DNA of 61,163 nt from Zygnema cylindricum (Eukaryota; Streptophyta; Zygnematophyceae; Zygnematales; Zygnemataceae). The notes under the pieces are model-generated. The model saw only the letters and a list, made by a program, of their open reading frames with translations, was not told where the DNA came from and did no database searches. The position numbers were made by a program, and so were the translations under genes. How positions within the stretch are numbered: the first letter of the stretch is position 1; each line of letters opens with the position of its first letter. Positions 21,100-32,061 of the stretch are shown here, piece by piece. The stretch is from NCBI GenBank assembly GCA_037447655.1, contig JBBHKE010002969.1, positions 1 to 61,163 on the forward strand, written 5' to 3'.

Positions 21100-22150
21100 A
21101 GGTCCTCAGAGTGGACAACTTCCAAGAATCTTCTAGGATAACCTTGACCCCTTTGTGTTTCAGCAAGAACAACTGCCACCTTGGCAAACAAAAACTCTGA
21201 CCAACTTCACCCTTGTGAAGGCAAGACTCTCGTGAGTCGATAGCAAAAAGAATTCTGAATTTGCTCCCCTGAGCAGTAAGTTAGGAAAGGTCAAAGTTGA
21301 CCTTTTGTACAGAAGCTCTCTGGGAGAGAGGGTCCTATCTCCTAATTTTTCTACGTCCTATCTCTCTTACAGACTTTATCTACTGATGTACGGAGCTAAT
21401 CAGTTTACTCCACCGTACACAAAACTACAGCTGCCGATGTACTTTATGTACGGACACTTTACGACATGGCCTAAATGTCGACACGTGGTATCTCTGGAAT
21501 CTCTCCCTTAATCCTCGGAGATGCCGCGATCCAATGTCATTCCGCCACGTGTCATTCGATGTGGCGATGATCAAAAACCGCCGAAATTCTCTTCTGCGAT
21601 CTCGGCGTTTAATTTCCGCCGTCCGATTAAATTTACATTTAATCGTAGCTGTAATAAATTCATGTGCGGTATTCGTTTTGGTAAAGAAATAAATGCGCGG
21701 TTTTCGTTTCTTATACGTACCGTAATTTGTACTTTTACATTACTGGATCTTTGTCTCCCGTAAAACTATTTCAGTTAAATGAACTATTCTCTGTATCAAT
21801 GTTTAATTAATTATCAATCTGTAGAGTACGTAACACTATCGCTAGACTTAACGGTTAGAGCTACCGTCTACTAGCTGATTACCTACAGGCAGGTTCCAAG
21901 ATCTATTCCTGGAGGTGACACATATATTTTAGTAAATATATTCTAAATTATAAATAAACTAATATTTATATCCCGTAAACCTCTAGATAGCCTAGGTAGC
22001 CATGGCTCTAGCCTCCTCTCCAATTTCTCAGTGACTGCGACAAGTTTGAGAGTTGGAGAGAGAAGTTAGAGGTAGACTGCCTTGGCTTCTTTCTATATTT
22101 CTATTCAGACCTAGAAAATACTTAAAAAAAAAAGACCATTAATTTCTACA
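21080..22150 (-). repeat. E3 5' LTR with start-codon hairpin
   Basis: 1071 bp, TGAAACTC to TTTCTACA. The end next to the PBS forms a hairpin (21084-21112): 8-bp stem ACTCTGAG/CTCAGAGT, a bulged G, 4-bp stem ACCT/AGGT and an apical loop holding the gag ATG. Intact G-box CACGTG at 21546-21551. Confidence 0.92.
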
Positions 22151-22155
22151 ACATG

Positions 22156-22370
22156 AATGCCGAATCTGTTGCTATTGGTGTGACCGTCTCCTTCTCCTTT
22201 GCTTTTTCTACTACCTCCCTTTCATTTATCTCCATCATTGGAGATAGACCTGCATCTCTGTTGAATTTGATTCCTGTTAACCTTGGAGGGATCCCAAGAC
22301 TGGATTGACGCCTCACCCGTCCACACACTATTCCCCAAAATCGTTTCTGACATAGAGCTCCTATCCTCTC
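22156..22370 (-). pseudogene. E2 gag 5' portion, right of E3
   Basis: Matches gag residues ALCQKRFWGIVSG, PSSLGIPP, STEEIKEREVV and ETTTPIATGSAFM of E1 and E3 on the minus strand, and joins the E2 gag core at 15674 when E3 and one ACATG are removed. It stops at 22370, where a deletion has removed the gag start, PBS and most of the E2 5' LTR. Confidence 0.85.
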
Positions 22371-22490
22371 CTATTTCTCAGTGACTGCGACAAGTTTGAG
22401 AGTTGGAGAGAGAAGTTAGAGATAGACTGCCTCGACTTCTATATTTCTTTTCAGACCTAGAAAATACTAATAAAACCATTAGTTTCTACA
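22371..22490 (-). repeat. Remnant of E2 5' LTR
   Basis: Only the last 120 bp remain: CTCTCCTATTTCTCAGTGACTG through TTTCTACA. The H1 flank expected beyond it (TTAAA followed by integrase sequence) is absent; a different truncated LTR begins at 22491. Confidence 0.8.
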
Positions 22491-23522
22491 GGCAGCTCAC
22501 ACGAAGCCTCTACGATAACCCTGGCCCCTTTGTGTTTCAGCAAGAATAGATATCACCCTTACAGACAAAAAATTTGACCACCTTCACCCTTGTGAAGGCA
22601 AGACTCCCTTGAGTCTATAGCAAAAAAATCTCTGAATTTGCTCCCTTGAGCACTAATTTATGGTTGGTAAAATATGACCTTTACATTTACAAGCTCTCTT
22701 AGAGAGAGGTATCTAAATATCATTAAGTCTTCGTCTGCCTACTGACGAGTACCTACTACTAAACCCTAGTCCAATAAGAACACTATATAGTACAAGAAGG
22801 TAGAATGGGCGATGTACTTATTGTACGTCTATTGTACGACATAGTGTAAAAGGTAACACCTCTCAAATTTGGAGCCATGCTTCCTCCTCCTATCTTCTCC
22901 GATATCATATTATGCTGTGCCACGTGGCACCGCGTGACGTTATCTCCAAATGCCGCCAAAAGCTCACTTTGGGTGGCGGCTACAATTCGGCCGTCCGATC
23001 AAAACATATTTTACACGGTTCAGATTCACGTATATGCATGAATGGTTCCTCTTTGTTAGTTTGGTGTTAATTAGCCGTTGCGTTAATATTTATATATCTT
23101 TGAAATCCGTCAGGTGTATCTTTTCTTAGCGCCTTAATGGTTAAGGCTCCCGGCTATATAGAATCTAGAGGTCGCACGTTAAAAATCCCGACTTAGGCAA
23201 CATTTTGGTAAAATATCATCTACTTCAAAATTTGCTACTTTCTAAATATGTTGGCAGCCATGGCGTGCCTTTGATCCTCACTCTCTCTTTTTAAAATATA
23301 ACTAAAATAGAGAAGTGAACTATTTATTACCTGTTTTCAACAACAACTGCCTGTCTCTCTCTGGATAGCATAGGCAGCCATGGCTTTAGCTCCCTCTTCA
23401 ACCTTTAATGACTGCGACAAGTGTGGGAGTTGAAGATAAGAGTTAGAGGTAGACTACTTCGCCTTCTTTTCTACATTTTATTTTAGACTTAGAAAATACT
23501 AAAATAACCATTAATTTCTACA
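22491..23522 (-). repeat. Truncated, mosaic LTR
   Basis: Lacks the first ~40 bp of a typical LTR (begins GGCAGCTCACACGAAGCC) and ends TTTCTACA. Near 23245-23375 the segment around GGCAGCCATGGC occurs twice, with an unusual ~100-bp stretch between, so the right end looks like a join of two LTR versions. Contains G-box CACGTG near 22921. Abuts + strand H2 protease. Confidence 0.75.
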
Positions 23523-25039
23523 ATATGTTGTAGAGAAAAACCATTGTTTACCAAAATGAGAAAAATCCCCACTATAGAGATAAAGTATAGGGATGGGAGA
23601 ATACTAACCACTAATTTAGTGGGATTTGTGGATCTGAGAGTCCTAGTTGATGGTAAGACATCCATAGTCACTTTTTTGAATGTTTTTTTTTTCCAGGGTT
23701 CAACAAGAATCTTATCTCTACGTCAGTTTTAGATGATAAGGGTTTTGAGACTAATACTAGGAAAGGAGTCTTTGTTGCTAGCTAGGAGAATGAAGTGTAT
23801 TTCACAGCTGAAAAGGGTAGCCAAGGAATGTTTAGGATGAATTTGAGTAACGGGAAGACGGGAGTTTACTATGCCGGTGTAAGTGACTTAATGATGTGGC
23901 ATAAAAGATTGGGACATGTGAATCTAGAAAGATTGAAAGAAATGAAAAAAATGGGTGTGGTTTGGGGAATGCATTTTGGAGATAATGAGACTTTCGATGA
24001 TTGTAGTGGACGTGCTCAAGGCAAGGCCCATAGATTGCCTTTCCCAAAAACCGCAACATATAAGGGTGAAAAGGTCTTAGATTTGATTCATACTGACATA
24101 TAGGGACCGGCCAAAGTGCCATCAGTTGGAGGGAAAAGATTTTTGCTTACTATCATTAATGATTGGTCTAGATATTCTAGAGTATATTTCTTGAAAAAAA
24201 AATATGAGGCTTCGGCTTATTTTAAAGAGTATAAAGCATAGAGTGAGAAACTTCATGAAACACCTATAAAAAGAGTGAGGAGTGATAATGGGGGGGAATA
24301 CACTTCTAATGAGTTTGATGATTTTTTGAAAGAGGAAGGGGTTCAACTCCAAAACCTTGTTCCAAAAAACCTAGAACAAAACGGTGTAGCCGAGAGACTA
24401 AATCGGACATTAAGTGATAGTGCCCGTAGTATGTTGTAGGATAAAAAGATAAGATTTTTTTTTTGGGTAGAAGCTATGAATTGTGCTAACTATCTCAAAA
24501 ATTGAGTCATTACCTCAGCGGTAAAAGGACAAACACCTTATGAAATATAGACAGGGAGAAAACCTAATATTTCACACTTAAAGGTCTTCGGAAGTCAAGT
24601 GTTTAGTCTAAACACACAAAAATCTGATTGGAAGTTAGATGCAAGGGGAAAGCCGAATTACCTACTTGGGTATGATGAAAATGTAAAAGGATATAGAGTT
24701 TATGATCTCGGAAGAGAAGCCATCATTATAGTAAAACACTTGGTAGTCCCGGATGAAGAAAAGTCCATAGATCCCTTTAAATACACTTAACTTGTTAAAA
24801 TTTGAATTGAATCCGAAAATGAGTTGGATTCAGATTCTTCTAACCGACCTGCGGTTCAGCCTGACCTTGCAGAGGAAGAGAAAAAACTGACTGAGAATGA
24901 CCCTCTCTTGGAGACACTGCTTTCGATTCAAACCGAGGAAGAAAACGAGGAAAGATTGGAAATATATGATGAATGTCCGAAGATGGACTCCACGGATAAG
25001 GGAGAAGATGAAGTCGTTTGGAGAACCAGAGATTACCTT
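23523..25039 (+). pseudogene. H2: + strand copia protease-integrase fragment
   Basis: Starts in the protease after its active site (REKPLFTKMRKIPTIEIKY), continues through GAG-pre-integrase (MWHKRLGHVNLERLKEMKK, with the first zinc Cys kept and the second changed to Arg in CSGRAQGKAH) and the integrase core (HTDI, RSDNGGEYTS, NGVAERLNRTLSDSAR), to linker GEDEVVWRTRDY. Stops include three at Trp positions (DI*GPA, YKA*SEK, YEI*TGR), each TGG to TAG. It is cut at 25039 by an LTR in the opposite orientation. Confidence 0.88.
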
Positions 25040-26026
25040 TGCATTTTTGTGACCTCCATAGGTGCTCAAAAATTGCAGCTTACTTAAAGCATCTAGGATA
25101 ATTTGAAATGCACTTCTTTTATTTCAATCAACTGCCTCCCAAATAGGTAAAGATTTTGGTTGCCTTCACCCTTGTGACAGCTGGACTTCCCTAAGCCCTA
25201 TGCAAAAGGAATCACTAAAAACGCCATATTAGGCGATTAATTCATAAATGGCAAAAATGCCAATTTTATACAAGCTCTCAAAGAGAGAGAGGCGGCTATC
25301 TACCAGAAAACCTCAAAGTCCTAAAACCCCTCTCTAAACCCCCTACTATTGATGTACAAATCCAATGAAAGGATTGTACTATCCAAGAAAGTACAACTGC
25401 CGATGTACTTCTTCTACGACCATTATACGACATAGCCATGGAGGGGACGCCTGTCGCTTTTAGACTTGTCGCGGGGTTTCCTGCGAATCGTGTAATCGAA
25501 TGACGAGGCGCCACGTACCACCTGGTGACACAACGTCAGAAAACAACCTAACCATCTATTCCAAAATGTCGGCTTGGATAGAAGCGATCCGATGTTAACC
25601 GACATTTAATGTGCACTGTTGAAATTAGCTGACCGCCAACATATAAAAATTATTCTAACTGTGTCTGTGTTTATAGTAATGAAAATCCGTTAATCAGCCT
25701 AATCCGCCAATACTAGTTTAAATAATTATCACGCCGTATATATCCTAGCACTGGTCCTAGACTGTAACACAATGCTACCGACTACTGGCTACTAACTATA
25801 GGGACCAAGATCAAATCCTTGGTTCGTCATCCTTTTTGCTAACACTTAGTCTATCTTTCTCTTTTGACTGCTTAGGCAGCCATGGCTCCATCTCTCTCTG
25901 ACCAGTCATCAGTGACTACAACAAGTATGATTATTGGAGAAAAAGAGAGTGGAACCTAACTATTAAATAGATCACCTTCTAATTTATATCTTGACATAGA
26001 AAATGCATAATACTCATTTTTCAACA
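25040..26026 (-). repeat. E4 3' LTR
   Basis: 987 bp, TGCATTTTTG to TTTTTCAACA. Belongs to the subfamily whose U3 starts TGTTGAAAAATG, shared with 30487. The inner end keeps the ATG-loop hairpin with a different stem (TTTTTG/CAAAAA). Left flank ACCTT has no partner at the other end. Confidence 0.87.
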
Positions 26027-27480
26027 CTTCCCTTATTTTCTAGTCACTCTTTTCTTTGACTCCACATTTTTCCCTACAATATTTTAGCTTAGGAGATGGG
26101 ATTGGTTTTGTCATCAAGTCGGCTACCATTTCCCCATCTGGTTTGTACTCCAAACTCACAATTTTGTTTTCCACCTTTTCTCATACATAGTTAGTCTTAT
26201 ATCTATGTGTTTAGCTTTCAAGTGATGCTTTGGGTTTGCTTCAATTGCAATGGCAACTCGGTTGTCACAAAACACTTTTTGAACTCCAACCTTCATGAAT
26301 CCTAGTTATTGTAAGAGTGACTTCACCCACATTAGTTCTTTAACAGTAGAGCAAGAAGCCATATACTAAGCCTCCATTGTAGACTGAGCAACCACCTTTT
26401 GCTGCTTACTGCTTCAGCAGCATGCACCATTTCCGACATACAAAACATAATGCACCATTTCCGACATACAAAACATATCCAGATATTCACCTCCTCATGG
26501 GAGCATCCCCATAATTGGCATCACTCCAAGTGGTGATGACAGTATTCTCCCCTCCCAGATGCAACCAAAGACCCCTGGTTCCTATCAATTATCTCATAAC
26601 CCTTTTAGGTGCATCCCAATCTCTCTTTCTACGATCATTAAGACTCATACTGAGGACTCCAACCATTGCAGCTATGTTTGGTCTTCTGCAGTTCATGAAA
26701 TAAATCAGACTTTCTACGATGTGTTTGTAACGGATTGACATCATAAAGTGTCTCTCTTCTAGACTCATTTCTTTATCAAGGATAACTACACCTTCTTCTA
26801 CACTCCTATCACTTACTTTTTTCAAGTCCATGGGAGTGGTACAATTGTTTGCCTTTTCAATTTGAAACTTCTCTAACATGTTTCCGATTGCCTCCTTTTG
26901 AGTTAATCCGATTATTCTTTTCTCTCTATCTCTTTCCATCTAAATTCCCAGGATATATCTTGCCTCTTCTAAATTTTTCATGTCAAATCTATTCTTTCAT
27001 TCTTTCTTTAACTTAATTATCTTTTCCATTGACTTACTTAATACTAGCAAGTCATCTACATACATGGCAATAAAATTCAATCCCTCCTCATCCTCAAACA
27101 TATAAATTGATTGGTCTGAGTTGATTTTGACATATCACTGATTAGTTAGGAATTCATCCAGTTTCTTATTCCATTGTCTGGGAGCTTGTTTCAGCCCATA
27201 CAAAGACTTGATAAGTCTGCAAACTTTACTCTTCTGTCGTTCTTCCACAAATCCTTTTGGTTGTTTCATGAAAATCTCTTCCTCTAGCTCACCATTGAGG
27301 AAGGCAGTTTTAATATCCTTCTGATGGATCTCCATGTCTTCTACTGCAGCTAGACTGGGGAGAAGGGGAGAATCCTTACTGAGGGAAAGCGTTCAACTAG
27401 TGCAAAGGTCTCTTCATAGTCAATTCCCTCTTTTTAGGTGAAACCCTTTGCCACTAATCTTACCTTATACCTCTCAATTG
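26027..27480 (-). pseudogene. E4 reverse transcriptase-RNase H
   Basis: Polypurine tract at 26027, then RNase H (FCDN-equivalent region, LMWVKSLL, QSTMEA) and, from 26939, the connection MERDREKRIIGLTQKEAIGNMLEKFQIEKANNCTTP in pieces. RT includes DIKTAFLNGELEEEIFMKQPKG (27300 region), SLYGLKQAPRQWN and an intact MYVDDLLVLS box near 27045. Stops and frameshifts throughout. Sequence is distinctly different from E1-E3, marking a separate subfamily. Confidence 0.86.
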
Positions 27481-28961
27481 TGTTATCTCGATTCAGTTTT
27501 AGTTTAAACACCCATTTACACCCAATATGTTTTCTTTAAGGAGGGCAGTCCACTAATTCCATAGTATTGGCTTGTATAATGGAAGCCATCTCATCGTTAA
27601 TGGCTCTTACCTATGTGTTCTTTTCTGGACTCTTTAATGCCTTAGAGTAAGTCAGAGGTTCATTCGGAAGTGACAATTTTGTTACCTTGTTTACTACCTG
27701 TTTTTTTTGCAGCCTTTTGCTGCTCTTTTGGCCTCCCTCAAATTTGGAGGTAGGAATGGATGGTAATCTTCGGTTTCTTCGAACCATTTCATCTGCTCTT
27801 GTGTTCATGGAGATAGATTCTTCTTCCTCCTCCTTTGAGTGAGAGGGTAGTTGTGGATCTAGTAGTGGCTCGCTCTTTGTGTGAGATCCTTTGAATGTGG
27901 AGTGATCTGTTGATTCATGCTGATGTTAGGCAGATCTGAATATACTTCAATTTTTGATAAAATCTAACCCTGATAATTTTAGAATACTTGAAGAGATCTA
28001 CAGATTTCCCTTCATCCATCACCACTAGATGTTTCACCATAATAATGTCTTGCTTTCCTAAAGCATACACTCTATACCATTTGACATCTTCATCATACCC
28101 CATTTAGTATCCATGTTTCTCTCGAGCATCCAGTTTCCAATTAGATTTGTCAGTGTTCAAACCATATAATTGGCTTACAAACACCTTTAGATGAGACACA
28201 TCTGGCTTCCTACCGACCCATCTCTCATTTGGTGTTTTCCTTTTGATTACTGAGGTAAGAACTCTATTTTTAATATAGTTTGCACAATTCATAGCTTCTA
28301 CCCAGAAGCGTCTTCCTATTTTCTTATTTGTCAGTGTACTTCAGGCACTGTCACCTAAATTTCTATTCAACTTTTCAACTACACTATTCTGTTCATGATT
28401 ATCTAGAACCGTATTTTGGTGTTGCACTCCTTCATCTTTCAATGACTCTTCAAACTGATTAGATGTGTATTCCCTCCCATTATTACTCCTAATTCTCTTA
28501 ATGGGAGTTCCATGAAGATTTTCACTCTAAGCTTTGTACTCCTTAAAGTATACCAATGCCTCAGCCTTTGACTTAAGAAAATAAACTCTCGAGTATTTAG
28601 ACCAGTCATCAGTTATGGTGAGCATGAATCTTTTCCCTCCCACTGAGGGCACTTTGGCTGGCCCCCAAATATCAGTGTTGACCAGATCCAATACCTTTTC
28701 TCCTTCATATGTAGCACATTAGAGAAAGGGCAATTTGTGGGCCTTACTTTGGGCACATATGCCACAATCACTTATCATTTCATCGTCTCCAAACTGAATA
28801 CCTTCCACTATTCGCAGCCTTTTCATTTCTTTCAATATATCTAGATGCACGTGACCCAAACGTTTATGCCATATCATAATATCATAGACACCAAAATAAT
28901 AATAAGCTCTTTTATCTGAATTATTCAAGTTCAGCCTGAACATTTCTTGACTACTCTCCAC
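27481..28961 (-). pseudogene. E4 integrase region
   Basis: From 28961: GVYDIMIWHKRLGHVHLDILKEMKR with zinc Cys pair CGICAQSKAHKLPF, then a broken core, then MNCANYIKNRVLTSVIK, WVGRKPDVSHLKVF, GYDEDVKWYRVYALGKQDIIMVKHLVVMDEGK and linker RLPSIPTSKFEGGQKSSKRLQ. At least five stops or shifts separate these parts. Confidence 0.85.
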
Positions 28962-29810
28962 AACTATAAAGTAGATCTCATCATCATACTAAGCTGTAAA
29001 AACTCCTTTCTTAGTGTAGGTCTCAAAGTCTTTGTCACCCAAAATAGAAGTTGAGATAAGATTCTTACTCAGCTGAGGTATGTAAAGCACACCTTAGAAT
29101 GTGACTATGGATGTTTGACCTTCCACTAGTACTTTTAAAATCTACCGATCCCACTAAAGCAGTAGTCACTACTCTCCAATCCCCGTACTCTTTCTCTATG
29201 GTGGGAATCTTCTTCAGCTTTATAAACAATTGTTTTTCACGACACATATGTATTGAGGCACCTGAGTTTATGATCCAACCTTCTTCTAAAGCTTCTCGGA
29301 CTGCTCATATCGCACACTTCTGCTTCGGTTAGATCTCTGTCTCCTCCAATTTCGCATTGAGGAAAAGTTCTCTGTCATCCTCATCATAGATCTCTTCCCC
29401 TGTGAGTTCTCCGTTCACTTGTGTAGTCACAAGTGCCTTTTTCTTTCCTCTAGAGAATCCACCTTACTAGCTTCCCTTGAGCCTTAGCTTAGGCAGCTTG
29501 AATCACTCCGCAAGGTAGTGATCAAGTTTCTTGCAAAGATGGCAAGGTCTTTTCGTAGTCCTCGGTCCTCCAAGCTGATTTCCACCTCCTCAAACATCTC
29601 CATAAGGTTTCTTTGGATCCTTGTTCCACCGATCTCTTCCCACGGCCATATCTTAGACGTTCTTTGCTCCTCTTCGGATCTCAATGGTGTTCTCTCGGAT
29701 AAGGATCATTCTTACAATCGAGCTGCAGATCCGTGTTCTCTCGGACAATGATCATTCTGAGAATCGAGCTCTAGATCCATATGTTGTTATCCAGATCTTG
29801 GATCCGATTG
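28962..29810 (-). pseudogene. E4 protease and gag C-terminal half
   Basis: The protease part reads MCREKQLFIKLKKIPTIEKEYGDWR, then a linker, then a zinc knuckle near 29510-29560, CHLCKKLDHYLAE followed by a stop in place of the last Cys. Gag ends at about 29810 with a fusion to + strand sequence. A ~46-bp tandem duplication (29690-29782) lies in gag. Confidence 0.82.
29690..29782. repeat. 46-bp tandem duplication in E4 gag
   Basis: TGTTCTCTCGGATAAGGATC.. and TGTTCTCTCGGACAATGATC.. are adjacent, diverged copies of one ~46-bp unit ending at the AATCGAGCT/AGATCC block. It is not seen in the gag of E1 or E3. Confidence 0.8.
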
Positions 29811-30486
29811 TACAAACATGTTGTCGGTAGTTTGATCTATTTTATGAACTATACTCCTCCTAATATAGCAGCAGCTGTAGGGAAATTAAGAAGGAGTCTG
29901 AATGATCATAGGAAGAAAGATTAGGAAGCGGTCAAAAAAGTCATGTGATAATAGATAAAAACGAGAGATATGTGGTTGCATTTGGGAGGGGATAATATTG
30001 ATATCACCACTTGGAGTGATGCTAGTTATGGGGATGCTCCGATGAGGAGGTGTACTTCTAGGTATGTAATGTATGATGAGAATGGGGCTTGTTGTAAGAG
30101 CAGCAAGCAACAAAAGGTGATTGCTCAGTCCACCATAGTGGCTAAGTATATGGCCTCTTGTTTGGCTGTGAAAGAATTAATGTGGGTGAAATCCTTGCAT
30201 CAAAAACTTAGATATATGAAGAATGGAGTGCAAAAGATTTTTTGCGATAATCAAGCTGCGATTGCAATTGCAACAAACCCCAAGCATCACTTTAATGCAA
30301 AACATATGGATATTTGTTTGAGCTTTGTTAGAGAGAAGGTTGAGAATAAAATAATTAGTTTGGAATATAGATTGGATGGAGAAATGGTAGCAGATATGAT
30401 GACTAAGCCGGTTCCTTCTCCCAAATTGATATTTTGTAGGGAGAAGTGCGGACTGAAGCTAAAGATAGTTTAGAAAATAATGGAAG
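29811..30486 (+). pseudogene. H3: + strand RNase H end of a copia element
   Basis: Reads YKHVVGSLIYFMN, AAAVGKLRRSLND, WLHLGGDNIDITTWSDASYGDAPMRRCTS, VIAQSTIVAKYMASCLAVKELMWVKSL, FCDNQAAIAIATNPKHHFNAKHMDI and KPVPSPKLIFCREKCGLK, with an open frame from 29970 to 30473. Ends with polypurine tract AAAATAATGGAAG before LTR 30487. It meets E4 gag head-to-head at about 29810. Confidence 0.87.
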
Positions 30487-31000
30487 TGTTGAAAAATGGT
30501 ATTTTATATTTTATCTCTTATGGTATATGAGCTTACAACATTCCTCATACTTGTCGTAGTCACTGAGGACTGGCAGGTAGCCATGGCAGGCAGCCATGGC
30601 TGTCTCACGCAGAGAAGGAGATTGGAAGAGGAAGTAGGAGACATAGCCCCTTGCAAAATGTAGGTGCCGTGGAAAGGAATTGAACGTATGACCTTTCGGA
30701 TAAAAATCGGCGTAGCCGTTGTCCTTATCTATTAGGTCTTAGTAAATGGATTCACATATTGGGTTTGATAAACACTTAAAGTGTGATGCAGCGGCATACT
30801 TCATTTAACATATTACGGGTAAAAGTGAACATAAAACGTACTAGACCGCGCGAAATAAAAAATTGCACGAAATAAACAAAACAACATCGAATTTCAACTG
30901 ACAAAATTTAATGTTGTTCGCGATCGACGACTCGCAAAGGCGCCGAAGTTACGGAGAGAACATTTGGTGGTTTGTAAGCAAATGTCCGCAGAAGACACGT

Positions 31001-31708
31001 TGAAATTTTGTGTCCTCCATTGGACTACAGAATATATGAAGCCTCTAGATAGCTATTTACTAACCCACTTTCAATGGAATCCACCGCTACCCAAGCAGAC
31101 AAGCAGACAATGTGACTGCACCTATGTGCAGCGTGGACTCCCATGAGTCCGTAGGAAAAAGAATCACTGAAAACGGCCAACCAGCGGATAAGTTATGAGG
31201 CACTAAAAATACCAATTTGTACAAACTCTCAAAGGGGGAGGTGACTACCTACCAAAAAATTTATAAGTCCTGATTCCCTCTAATAACTTCTATCTACTGA
31301 AGTACGGATCAATCAGACTACTATACCGTACCAAAAAGTACTACTGCCGGTGTACCTTTTGTACGGCCTATGTACGACAAGGCTATTAAGCTGACGCATG
31401 TCTGCTTTTCAATCGTCCGTACATTCCTCGGAATTCCCATGATTGAATATTATCTCTCCACGTGGCTCCTGGTCATGCCACGTCACAAAACACCAAAGTG
31501 ACCACTCCGAGATTTTGGTGATGATGTGCAACGTTGGATTTTCAGCGAGACGCAATCTTAGCCGTTATAAATACTTGCGCAACATTTGTTTCGCTGTCGA
31601 AACAAAATGTGTGGTATCCATTTTGAAATAGAATCGTACTTCGTACTTTCATAAAATTGTATCTATGCATGCCGTATACAGTTTAAGTTAAATGGATTTG
31701 TTCCTCCC

Positions 31709-31745
<37 letters not shown>

Positions 31746-32061
31746 TTATCACATACTATAGCATTTAGCATTGGTCCTAGTCTAATAGGATAAAGATGAC
31801 CGCTATCGGCCAACTTGACGAACCGCAGGTACCGAGATCAAATCCCGGGTCCGTCTGGTATATTTTTAGTAACCTACTAAAAAATAACTGCCTGTTGAAC
31901 TAAAGCATCCATGGATCAACCACCCTCTCTATCTTTCATTGACTACAACAAGTATGGGGGCTAGAGAGAGGAGTTGGAGGCAGGCTGCCCGTCCTTTTCT
32001 TCTCTTTTATACTAACATATTTAAACCTAGAAAATACTCTATAAATCTATTAATTTCAACA
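31001..32061 (-). repeat. Solo LTR inside an LTR, CACGT/CATGT duplication
   Basis: 1061 bp, TGAAATTTTG to TTTCAACA, flanked by CACGT (30996-31000) and CATGT (32062-32066). The single difference is a C to T at a CpG, as expected from methylated-cytosine decay. Contains an (AT)n run at 31711-31741 and A- and B-box-like motifs near 31778 and 31835. Confidence 0.87.
31711..31741. repeat. (AT)n microsatellite within the solo LTR
   Basis: About 15 uninterrupted AT units sitting where other LTRs have a short TATATTTA block near the TATA region. Probably replication slippage at the LTR promoter. Confidence 0.9.

Larger units (their letters stand above)
15675..22150 (-). mobile_element. E3: complete Ty1/copia element nested in E2
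   Basis: Two LTRs (15675-16727, 21080-22150) flank gag-pol in copia order. The 5-bp duplication ACATG is perfect (15670-15674 and 22151-22155), and E2 gag is colinear across the insertion. E3 is therefore younger than E2, which is younger than H1. It is inactive: stops in gag, active-site changes in protease (DSGA to NSGA), integrase (first Asp to Tyr) and RT (YVDD to YVED). Confidence 0.93.
10093..22490 (-). mobile_element. E2: copia element inserted in H1 and interrupted by S2 and E3
   Basis: 3' LTR 10093-11126, then RNase H, RT, integrase, protease and gag reading on the minus strand to 15674. After E3 the gag 5' portion resumes at 22156-22370, then only ~120 bp of 5' LTR (22371-22490). 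The left flank is TTAAA (10088-10092); no matching duplication is seen at the right end, consistent with the visible deletion there. It has an internal deletion fusing gag to protease. Confidence 0.82.

Noticed and set aside
10093-22150. Two tandem copia elements sharing a central LTR (15675-16727)
   Set aside because: E2 gag resumes at 22156 exactly after the right LTR with an ACATG duplication, so E3 is a nested insertion in E2, not a recombination tandem.
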